A DNA stretch of 64,000 nucleotides. It comes from Sipunculus nudus. Lineage: Eukaryota; Annelida; Sipuncula; Golfingiida; Sipunculidae. A program made the position numbers and the translations under genes. This document shows, in pieces, positions 23,618-32,602 of this stretch; within the stretch, counting starts at the first letter, position 1, and every line of letters begins with the position of its first letter. The stretch is taken from NCBI GenBank assembly GCA_026874595.1, contig CM049315.1:79440065-79504064 (forward strand), written 5' to 3'. The notes under the pieces are model-generated. The model did no database searches. It was given only the letters and a program-made list of their open reading frames with translations, and was not told the DNA's origin.

Positions 23618-24730
23618 AGTCCGAGTAAAGTCCCGAGTCCGAATACAAGTTTCACTGGAATACAAGTTTGAGTCTAGGACACTTCAGTACAAGTCCCAGT
23701 CCAGGGCCCTCCAGTACAAGTCTGAGACCAGGACCCTTCAGTACAAGTCCCAGTCTAGGATCCTCCGGTACAAGTCCAAGTCTCGGAGTACAAGTCCCAA
23801 TCCAGCACCCTCGAATACAATCTTAGTCCCCTCCCATCGAGTACATGTTGAGTCCTGGACCTTTGGACGCAAGTCGTAGACCAGGACCCTGGAGTTCAAG
23901 TCCCAGTCCAGGACACTCTAGAACAAGTCCTAGTCCAGGAACCGGACTACAAGTCTCAGTCCAGGACCCTCGAGCACGAATACGAGTCCCAGGCCCTGGT
24001 GTACAACTCAAGTCCGGACACTCGAGTACAAGTCCCAATCCTGGACCCTTAAGTACAGGTCCCGATCCAGGACCCACAAGAACAAGTCCGAGTCCCTCCC
24101 TGCGAGTAAAATTCCCAGTCAGGCACAATCGAGTAAAATCTCAGTAAAGGACCCTCAAGTACAAATCTGAGTCCACGACCCTCCAGTAGAGATCCTAGTC
24201 CAGGACTCGGAGTACAAGTCCCAGTCCCGGACACTCCAGTACAGGTTCCAGTATAGGTCCCAGTCCAGGTTACTCTAATACAATTCCTAGTCCAGGACCC
24301 TTCAGTTCAAGTCCCTGTTTAGAAACCTCGAGTCCCGGACAATCGAGTACAAGTCCCAGTTCCGGACCCCCGAGTACAAGTCCGAGTCCAGGACCCTCGA
24401 GTACAAGTCCCAGTCCAGGACACTCCAGTACAAGTCCCAGGTCAGAAACCTCGAGTACAAGTCACAGTGCTGGACCCTCCAGTACAAGTCTGAGTCCATG
24501 GCCCTTGAGTACAAGTCCCAGTCCCGGACCCTAAAGTAAAAGTTCCATTTCAGACTCGAATACAAGTCTCCGTCCGGGAACCTCCAGTACTAATCCGAGT
24601 CCAGGACCATCGAGTCCAGGTCCCAGTCCCGGACCCTCGAGTACAAATCCGAGTCCAGGATGCTCGAGCAAAATTCGGAGTCCAGGACCATCGAGAACAA
24701 GTCCTCCTCAAGGTCCCTTCAGTGTAAGTC

Positions 24731-24765
24731 CAAATATTTATTAATCCGTGGTGGCTTTAAAGTAA
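24731..24765. repeat. 35-bp stray copy of LINE sequence
   Basis: CAAATATTTATTAATCCGTG plus the next 15 bases (ending AAAGTAA) is identical to 25481-25515 inside the LINE. It is embedded in 27-bp minisatellite sequence, GTAAGTC before it and GTCCCAGTTTAGG after it. It lies 29 bp from the LINE 3' end and looks like templated filler DNA from break repair or aberrant target-primed reverse transcription. Confidence 0.9.
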
Positions 24766-25961
24766 GTCCCAGTTTAGGACCGTCCAGTACAACTTTTTCT
24801 TAACAAAGTTTTATTCAACAAAAATAATTACAAAGCTTTTCAGGTCTGTACAAAGCTATGATATGACGTACAAAATTTAACCATCAACAACCTCTACAAT
24901 TTCCTTCAATACACATCTCCAAACAATATAAAATAACATAAAAATATACCACATTAACATGTCGAATTCCGTTTCATCATAATAAACATTGTAATATCGA
25001 CCACTTTTCCATTAAATTAGACACATTCCCCTTATTTTTTGCATTATATCTTCATATAATGTTTCAAATAATACTCGAACGCTCCAAAATTTAATTCTTC
25101 CTGCTTACCTCTAAATCTATAGATGTATCTTTTTCCCAATGTGAGTAGATAATTTTTCCAATCGGCACCATTTAAGTCTCCTAAGAATACTCTTTTCATA
25201 TCAATGTTAAAGTGATCAAATTTCAACTAATTTTGACTCCATTTATCCATAGATATCTAAAATGTTTTTATTATGTTGCATTCCTAGAACAGATGAGGTA
25301 TATCCTCAGTGGCCAATTTACAGAATGAATATTTATTTTCTTTTAACTTCCATTTTTCCAACCAATAATTAGTAGCAAGAACATTCTGTAAAAATCTAAA
25401 TTGAATATTCTGTGTTTCACATCTTTAAATACCTGTTTTGGTAGTAAGTATACAGACGACCAGTCACAATCGTTTATATTCAAATATTTATTAATCCGTG
25501 GTGGCTTTAAAGTAAAGCCAACAATTTCATATTTAATGCATCTATATATCTGCTGAGAAGTGGCTTTGTTTAATATATTAGGTTTACCATCATCAAGGAA
25601 AAGGAAAGTAAGGGGTCTGCTCAGAAATTATCTCTCAAAGTCATATCTTTTCGACAATAGTAAATACACCAGTGAGTACCACCTAAAGAAATACTTCTCT
25701 TGAAGACCTCTTTCATTCCAATAACGAAACGACCTTACATTATTATCATTATCAAACAAGTCCTTTGCAGACATAATTCCGACTTTAAAAAACTCATTCC
25801 AGAAGATGATTTTATTATCAATTTGGACGTATTTATTTAACCAAAGTAGCTGATTTCCAACATCCTGTTGTTTAAAGTAACCGGCCCTTAGAAACTGGAT
25901 ACTTTGTCAAACCTGTCTATAAAATAGTGTCAGTTTCGCTTTCTCCAGATTTATGTTATGA

Positions 25962-26849
25962 TTACTTAAACCGATAAATCATTTTCTCAAGATACTTAAT
26001 AAAATGAAGAGGGACTGGATCATTTATAAATTGATATTGGAATTTTGAAATAATGAATGTTTTAACTATCTGAATTCTTCTCTGCAGTGACAAGCCCCTC
26101 ATTCGCCAGAGATTAATAACTTTTTCAATATCGTTTATATTATTATAGAAGTTTTCCTTCTCACATTCTTTCTTATCATATGAACAAAAGAAACCCAGTA
26201 TTTTTATACCTTTTTCAGGCCATTTAATATTCAATGGTTTCTTTTTTAAATGTCTAAAAGCTCCTACCCAATAGCTTTCTGATTTGTCAGTGTTCATATT
26301 TAAACCACTGTAGCTTCCAAATATTTTGACAGTTTCAAAAAAAAATTTGGCAGAATTCACACAATTTATTACTGCTAAAGTAACATCCCCATACTGCGAG
26401 ATTTTCATTTCATCATTATCCATTTTAACACTTCCTATATTTGTTTGTTGTCTAATAATCTGGCTTAACATTTCAATTGAAAGAATAAACAAATAAGGCG
26501 ACAAAGGGTCTCCTTGTCAGACTCCTCGATGTACTGGAAAATACCCACACGTTGTTCCATTATTTATCACAGTACTACTGATATTATGGTACAACATTTT
26601 AATGAGATTAATGAATGTTTCAGAAAAACCAAATTTTCTTAGTGCTATAATCATAAACGGCCATTCTAATGAGTCAAAACCTTTTTCAAAATCCACTGAT
26701 ATTAAAACCCCTGGAATATCTTTATTTTCCGTATAATGTAATAAGTCTTTAATTAGTCTAATATTTTCCCCTATACACCGCCCTTTAATGTATCCTGTTT
26801 GGTTTATTTGTATAAGTTTTGAAATAATTTTAGTGAGCCTAATTGCCAA
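25962..26849 (-). pseudogene. LINE reverse transcriptase core, inactivated
   Basis: Two open segments in one frame, 26849-26520 and 26516-25962, are separated by a single TGA at 26519-26517. Recognisable blocks are QTGYIKGRCIGENIRLIKDL, DFEKGFDSLEW (motif A, usually F/DFEKAFDS), then HRGV-stop-QGDPLSPYLF, then ISQYGDVTLA. The stop sits where the family has R in GVRQGDPLSP, consistent with a CGA to TGA change at a methylated CpG. The catalytic YADD box is YGDV at 26393-26382, so the second aspartate is lost. Either change should inactivate the enzyme. The frame continues as expected, with a GLNMNTDKSE stretch and a LQRRIQIVKTFIISKFQYQF stretch typical after the palm. Confidence 0.9.
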
Positions 26850-26962
26850 TGTTTTAGATAAAATTTTGTAATCGTTATTTAATAAGGAGATTGATTTTTA
26901 GTGAGCGTAATTGTCAATGCTTTAGATAAAATTTTGTAATCGTTATTTCATAAGGAAATTGG
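26829..26962 (-). repeat. 68-bp tandem duplication inside the LINE
   Basis: GTGAGCCTAATTGCCAATG at 26833 recurs as GTGAGCGTAATTGTCAATG at 26901, exactly 68 bp later. Both are followed by TTTAGATAAAATTTTGTAAT. The encoded NNDYKILSK segment is therefore present twice, which shifts the frame (68 is not a multiple of three). Several differences separate the units, so this is an old change. Confidence 0.85.
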
Positions 26963-27115
26963 TATCCAATTTTTAATTAAATTTGTCTTTCTTTTTGTCT
27001 AAAAGTGTGATGACAGCCTGACGCTGCGAGCTTGAAAGTTCTCCTTCTATTATTGCTTTATTGAATGAATCTATCATAGCGCTGCCAAAATATGGCCAAA
27101 ATTTCATATAACAAG

Positions 27116-28215
27116 GGACCCATGGGTCACGGCGCTCAGCTGATCATGATTGGACTATAAATGTTTCTCCACTGTGATACTATATCAAGTCGATAGAGCT
27201 TATGAATATCATGTACATGTTGGGCTATTATAAAGGAATGTAATGTAATATGTGCGTAAATGATAAATGAAATTACCTGACTGATGGATTAATAGAGTCA
27301 AATAAAGTGGTTAATTTTTTATTTATTTAGGAGGGGTTGAAAATTGTGATATATTTGAGCAAATATGAATGCAATGACAGCAGTAATAAGCAGTAGTAGA
27401 ATGATGATAAGGCTATTTGTTGAAGGATCTAAAGTGTATGGTAGTCTGCAAGCGTTCAATTTGACAGATATGATGTTATGATTAACTATGCTGATGAAGT
27501 GATTTATGAATATGTGACTGTATGACACAATATTTCTTTAGTCTTGACAAGGTACATTATTGTGATGCCCACTATGTCTACATATTACACAATATTGACA
27601 TAATTTCTGGCATGTACATAGGTACCTATGGACGAATAGTTATACAAAATATTAAAGTATGAATATATCTGATTCATCTTGATCTTGCTTACTGAGGCTA
27701 ACTTTGGGATGGGGTTCGGAGAAGGGAAAAGTGAGGGCAGCACGAAGGTGGATGTAGAAATATTCTATTGTAATGTTTTTCATTTATATAAGAATATGAA
27801 AAGCTAAGAGGAAAGGGGCCCTCCTACTTGGTTATATTAAAGTTCTAAATATATGATTGCAAACTAATACAAGACTGTCATGAAGAAAAACAGTAAAAGT
27901 TTTGAGATACTGTGTTGCATACGAAAATTTACAGATGGACAGGCAAATGGACAGAATGGACTAATACCTTTATTTCACTTTCAAGAGAATAATGCATTTA
28001 AGTTTATATATAATCCTATTTTTTAAGCAGATCCACTTTTTTCCATTAAGAAGTTTTTATCTGAATCATTTTTTTATTTACAGGTTTATAAATTTTTAAT
28101 TAAAAAACCTGAAAATATAAGTTAAAATATTAGAATTGTTGCAAAAGTTGCAATCATTATATATACAGAGTAAAAAACATTGGGTCATATTATGCATACA
28201 CATATATTTTATTAT
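27116..28215. other. AT-rich sequence without a supported gene
   Basis: No gene model is supported. A minus frame at 27528-27319 (69 codons) has a hydrophobic run (SLIIILLLLITAVIAFIFA) that could be a membrane segment, but there is no start context, splice support or conserved motif. A fragment near 27,595-27,655 (TTTCTGGCATGTACATAGG) matches part of repeat R1. A GATGGACAGGCAAATGGACAG stretch near 27,931 resembles the GACA/GACG tails of dispersed repeats. Confidence 0.6.
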
Positions 28216-28430
28216 TATAGTCGCCAGCCTAGGTCTGGCGACTATAGGCTAATCGTCGTGTCTGTTTGTTTGTTTGTCTGTTTGTCCGCACGCTACAGAT
28301 CGCAATTTTGCAGCAATTGATCTGAAACTTACAGGAAAAGTGTAAAATCGGTAACTGTCCAAGCATATTCTTTTTGGCCATGATCGGTCCAAGGTCAAGG
28401 TCACGGTTCTTGGCAACCGCTGGCGACTAT
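28216..28430. mobile_element. MITE-like element with CTGGCGACTAT ends
   Basis: ATAGTCGCCAG at the left end (28217-28227) is the exact reverse complement of CTGGCGACTAT at the right end (28420-28430), giving 11-bp terminal inverted repeats around about 214 bp. A second CTGGCGACTATA lies at 28235-28246, so the left end alone folds into a perfect 12-bp stem with a 7-bp loop. Inside are a GTTT/TGTC-rich stretch and AAGGTCAAGGTCACGG. No coding capacity. I recall similar sequence as abundant in bivalve genomes. No convincing target-site duplication is visible, so the transposition class is uncertain. Confidence 0.6.
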
Positions 28431-29059
28431 GTCATGATTACATCTTGCACTTGTTTTTAAATCATAAATGTTTAAACTTATTTTTAAAAGAAAATAATGC
28501 CACAACATGGCATCTACAAGATTATTCCTTGAATCACTATTAAAAAGTTTTGCACATTGGAGTTTTCAGGACATGCTTAATTTTATTCACCAAAATAAAA
28601 TAAAAGTAAATTTGATAAAATAAAACATCTTTTCAAATAAACTATACACATTGATGGTTTAATGAGGGACAAACAATATCATTGTGCTTATTACTATCCC
28701 ACTTTTAATTAATTACTGGAATTAATAGTCAATTTCACACCTGGTGAAGTTTTTACACTTCTGAAGTAAGGAATTACTTATCTCATGAACATCCACACTT
28801 TCACAGCAATACGCCACTTTGTGGACACAATTAAATGTACACTTTAATCATTGTAAGCCTGGTGGTTCAATACAAAATCTAAAATGTAGCATGTCCAAGA
28901 ATAAAATAAAATACAGAAAAATTATAACATTCATCTAGTTTATGCACCAGCTGGGGGGATGAGTGCAGGGCAGAGGGGAAGCCTGCTAGTAGTGGCCAAG
29001 CTGGGCCAAGGTAAGCTGCCTGGGGTGGGTTACATAATGCAAGTGAAGGCTGTACTACT
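28431..29059. other. AT-rich sequence, no gene seen
   Basis: Mostly AT-rich, with no convincing open frame. A GC-richer patch at about 28,945-29,060 (CAGCTGGGGGGATGAGTGCA and following) leads into the first R1 copy. A loosely similar patch precedes the third R1 copy near 35,695-35,830, so it may be part of the same composite repeat. Confidence 0.5.
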
Positions 29060-29680
29060 AGGTGGGCTAGATGTAAACAACACTTGACACGGTGTATGAA
29101 AACATGAATAAAAGCTATTCATTCCAATCAATTTCTTTTGAAAGTTCAGATTTTAAAAGAATAAATCCTTATGTATATATGCTGGGAAAATTAAATCAAC
29201 AGTGTCAAAGTTGGACAAAATTTAAGGTATTGATTTTTTATGTATGCTAATAACTTGAACAATTTGCAAAATTCAGATTTAATTTTGGGTAAACAATTGA
29301 ATCTTGATTAAATAAAGTTATATTCCTGAAAAAAGTCTCTAGGTTCAGCAATTCTCATGTTAGGTGAGTAAATATATTTCCTGATTTTTTTAAAAAATTG
29401 CATTATGTTTTGGCCCATTACTTCAAAATAATACCCAATACTGATCTAATTTTTGGTATGTTCATAGAAAATGTATAAAAGAATCTGAATACTAAATACC
29501 ATCAAAAACAGATCAGTGATTTTGATATTAGGCAGCCTTGAAAAGTAACAATGGCTTTTTTTTATGGAAAACAGAGTTTTTTTTCCTTAATATCTCCAAG
29601 GAACGAAGTCCTAATGACCCAATTTTCGGTATGGTAGGAGATTTTGGGGACTTCTAAAATTATGCCAACAGCCTGGGGAG
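29060..29680 (+). repeat. dispersed repeat R1, copy a
   Basis: Landmarks in order: GTAAACAACACTTGACACGG, ATGAATAAAAGCTA, AAATCCTTATGTATAT, AAATTTAAGGTA, a TTGAATCTTGATTAAATAAA stretch, AAAAAGTCTCTAGGTT, CATTATGTTTTGGCCCAT, GATATTAGGCAG, GGAACGAAGTCCTAATGACC and GGTATGGTAGGAGAT. All recur in the same order in copies b and c. No coding capacity; origin unknown. Confidence 0.8.
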
Positions 29681-29764
29681 CATAAAGATGTGCACTGAAT
29701 GACCTACAGTCATCAAAGTGGACTGCTTGACAATGTAAGGGAATACAACAAGAGCCTCCAAAAA

Positions 29765-30515
29765 AATTCAATAACTAGCCTAATTTTGCAGCTTTTATTT
29801 TCAAATTTCAGATTTTAACAGATTAAATCCTTATGTATACATGGTGTGAAAATTAAAATCCACAGTACTTACAGGAAAAAAAGTGCCATGGCCAAAGTTG
29901 GGCAAAATTTAAGGTACCAATTTTATATTTTTGCCAATATTTAAAAAAAATTAAATGATTTCGATCTAATTTTTGGTATACAATTAAATTTTGATTAATT
30001 AAAGTTGTATTACTGGAAAAAAGTCCCTACCTTTAACACTTTTGGTCTTAAGTGACCAAATATCTTCCTGATTTTTTTACAAAGTCCATTATGTTTGGGC
30101 CCATAACTTTTTTAAATTATATAAAACTGACTTCATATCTGGCATGTACATAGGAACTATATAGAGGAATATTTATGGTAAAAATGAAGAAAACCAGATG
30201 AGTGGTTTTGATATTAGGCAGTCCTGAAGTGTGAAAATGGATTTCTAATAAAAAATGGAGGTTTTTCCTTAATATCTCAAAGGAACGAAGTCCTATTGAC
30301 CCAATTTTTGGCATGGTAGGAGATGGGGACATCTAACTGTATGCCGAAATTCAGATTCGTAGGTCCAACGGTGTCGAAACGTGCCAGTCTTACGGACGGA
30401 CATCCAGACGGACAGACAGACAGACGGACGGACGGACGGACAGACAGACGGACGGACGACGGACAATGGACCATGACTATGGCTCAGATGACTTATAGTC
30501 AGCTGAGCTAAAAAT
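29765..30515 (+). repeat. dispersed repeat R1, copy b, with GACG/GACA tail
   Basis: Diverged copy starting about 660 bp after copy a (AAATCCTTATGTATACATGG, CATTATGTTTGGGCCCATAA, GGCATGGTAGGAGATGGGGA). It continues further than the other copies, through AACGTGCCAGTCTTACGGAC into a GACG/GACA tract, and ends with TATAGTCAGCTGAGCTAAAA. That tail is a frequent feature of mollusc dispersed repeats in my experience, and this is probably the fullest 3' end of the element in the window. Confidence 0.8.
30391..30463 (+). repeat. GACG/GACA tetranucleotide microsatellite
   Basis: Imperfect run of GACG and GACA tetramers (for example GACAGACAGACAGACGGACG) within the tail of R1 copy b. It produces arginine/threonine/aspartate-rich spurious frames on the plus strand and serine/proline/arginine-rich ones on the minus strand. 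Confidence 0.95.
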
Positions 30516-30607
30516 CAATACTTATTCCATCGTTTCCTTGACTTTTCCCTGTAGAAAAGGTTTTAATTATTTGCCAGCATTCCACATATGAAATTGGACT
30601 ATCTAAA

Positions 30608-32602
30608 CCACCAGGACCCTCCACTGAAAATGACAGTCCTGGACACTCCAGTACATGTCCTAGTCCAGGACCCTCCAGTACAAGTCACAGTCCAGGACTT
30701 TCGATTACAATTCAAAATTTCGGACTCTACCGTACAAGTTCCATTCCAGAACTATCGAGTACAAGTCGTAGTGCAGAACCCTCCATTACAAGTCCCAGTC
30801 AAGGACCACAAAGTACAAGTCTGAGTCCAGGACCATCGAGTTTAAGTCTGAGTCCAGGACCGTACAACGCAGGAATGTCCAGTCCGAGTCCTTGCCCTCG
30901 AGGACAAGTCCGAGTCCCAGACCCTCGAATACAGCTCCTGAATAATCGAGTCCTTTTCTCCTAGTAATAGTATATTCCGATTTCCGGACCCTCGAGTAAA
31001 AGCTGGGTCCCGGACGCTCAAGTAAAGGCCCAGGCCCGGACCCCCGAGTACATGTCCGAGTCCAGGACCCTCCTGTAAAAATCCCAGTCCAGGAACCTCC
31101 AGTACAAGTTCAAGTCCATGACCCTGCAGTCAACGTCGTAGTCCAGGACACACCAGTCAAAATTCAGTCCAGGACCATCCAGTAAAATCCCCAGTCCCGG
31201 ACCCTCCAGTACAAGTTCCATTCGAGAGCCTTCAAGTACAAATATCAGTCAAGGACACACCAGTACATGTCCCAGTCCAGTTCTGAAGAGTACAAGTCCC
31301 GACCTTCAGTAAAAGTTCTGGTCCAGAACCCTCCAGTACAAGTCCCAGTCCATTTCTTAAGGGTACGAGTCCCAACCCGGACCCTCCAGTACAAGTCCCA
31401 GATCAGGTTACTCTAGTACCATTCCTAGTCCAGGACACTCCAGTACAAGTCCGAGTCCAGAAGCCTCCAGTACAAGTCCCAGTCCAGGATTCCCCAGAAC
31501 AAGTCTGAGTTCAGGACCCTCGAGTACAAGTCAAAGTCCAGGACACTCCAGTACAAGTCCTAGGCAAGGACCCTAGAATACAAGACTGAGTCCGGGACCC
31601 TGAGGTAAAAGTTCAAGTCCAGGACCCTCCAGTACAATTCTCAGCGCAGAACCCACAGCGGAAGTCCCAGTCCAGGTCTCAAGAGTAACAGTCCCAGTCC
31701 CGGACACTCCAGTACTAGTTCCATTCCAGGACCCTCCAGTACAAGTCTTAATCAGGGACCATCCAGTCGACGTCCATTCCAGGTCCATCGAGTATAATCT
31801 CTAGTCCCGGATCCTCCAAAACTGAGTCCGAGACCCTCCAGTACAAATCCCAGTCTAGGATCTTTCAGTACAAATTCCGAGAATAGGCACCTCCAGTAAA
31901 AGTCCAAGTCATGAACCCTCGAGTACAATCCAAGACCCTCGAATCCACGTCCAAGTCCAGGACGCTGCAGTACATGTCCGAGTTCAGGACCCTACAAGTC
32001 CAAGTCAAGGACCATCCAGTACAATTCTCAGTCCAGGACCATCCAGTACAATTCTCAGTCCAGGACCATCCAGTCGAAGTCCATTCCAGGTCCATCGAGT
32101 ATAATCTCCAGTCCCGGATTCTCCAGTACAAGTCCCAGTCCCGGACCCTCAAGTACAAGTGCCATTTCAGGACCCTCCAGTGCAAATGACAGTCGAGGAC
32201 ACTCCAGTACTGTCCTAGTCCAGAACCCTACAGTACAATTCCCAGTCCAGGACTATCTATCACAATTACCAGTTTCTGACCCTTCCGTATAAGTTCCATT
32301 CCAGAACCCTTGATTACAAGTCGTAGTGCGGAACCCTCCATTACAAGTCCCAGTCAAGGACCATAAGGTACAAGTCCCAGTCTAGACGCCTCAATTACAA
32401 GTCGCAGTGCGGGACCCTCGAGTTCATGTCCGAGTCCCAGAACCTCGAATACAACTCCGAGTCCCGAGCCCTGGGGTTTAAGTATGAATCCAGGAGCCTC
32501 CAGTACAAGTCCCAGTCCAGGACACACCAGTACAAGTCCCAGTCATAGACCCTCGTGTAAAGGTTCGAGTCCAGGACCCTAGAGTATAAGTACGTGCTTA
32601 GA
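30608..32602 (+). repeat. 27-bp minisatellite, block 2
   Basis: About 74 units of the same 27-bp family as at 17,224 (CCAGGACCCTCCAGTACAAG). It lacks the spacer of about 120 bp and the ordered long repeat. A short internal duplication is visible: TCCATTCCAGGTCCATCGAG at about 31,770 and 32,080. It passes directly into the 203-bp satellite near 32,602. The LINE, the MITE-like element and R1 copies lie between this block and block 1. Confidence 0.95.

Larger units (their letters stand above)
17224..24793 (+). repeat. 27-bp minisatellite, block 1
   Basis: About 250 diverged units of 27 bp, consensus GTCCAGGACCCTCCAGTACA followed by AGTCCCA. Because 27 is nine codons, frames stay open on both strands. 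Plus-strand readings are SPGPSSTSP, VQDPPVQVP or SRTLQYKSQ types; minus readings are GLGLVLEGP, DWDLYWRVL or TGTCTGGSW types. The longest frame is 186 codons (21236-21796) and frames break repeatedly, so these are not called as genes. From about 17,300 to 23,620 the units are ordered into longer repeats marked by spacers; from about 23,620 to 24,726 they are simple and less ordered. Confidence 0.96.
24794..27115 (-). mobile_element. 5'-truncated, decayed LINE (L1/Tx1-like reverse transcriptase type)
   Basis: The minus strand encodes a degraded non-LTR retrotransposon. From 5' to 3': a GELSSSQRQAVITLLDKKK stretch (about 26,990-27,060), NWIPISL and NNDYKILSK, the reverse transcriptase, and a C-terminal region with LLWLNKYVQIDNKIIFWNEF (about 25,800-25,850) and a FC-x7-H-x4-C remnant (about 25,300-25,350) of the usual C-terminal zinc-knuckle-like motif. 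The 3' end has AATAAA (complement of 24809-24814) and a short A-rich tail at about 24,794-24,800. The endonuclease region is missing, as expected for 5' truncation. The order and wording of the motifs resemble L1/Tx1-clade elements; the clade is an inference. It abuts the 27-bp minisatellite at its 3' end, but no satellite or clear target-site duplication was seen at its 5' end. Confidence 0.88.

Noticed and set aside
30323-30511. Arg/Thr/Asp-rich frame and its minus-strand counterpart
   Set aside because: Translation of the GACG/GACA microsatellite in the tail of repeat R1.
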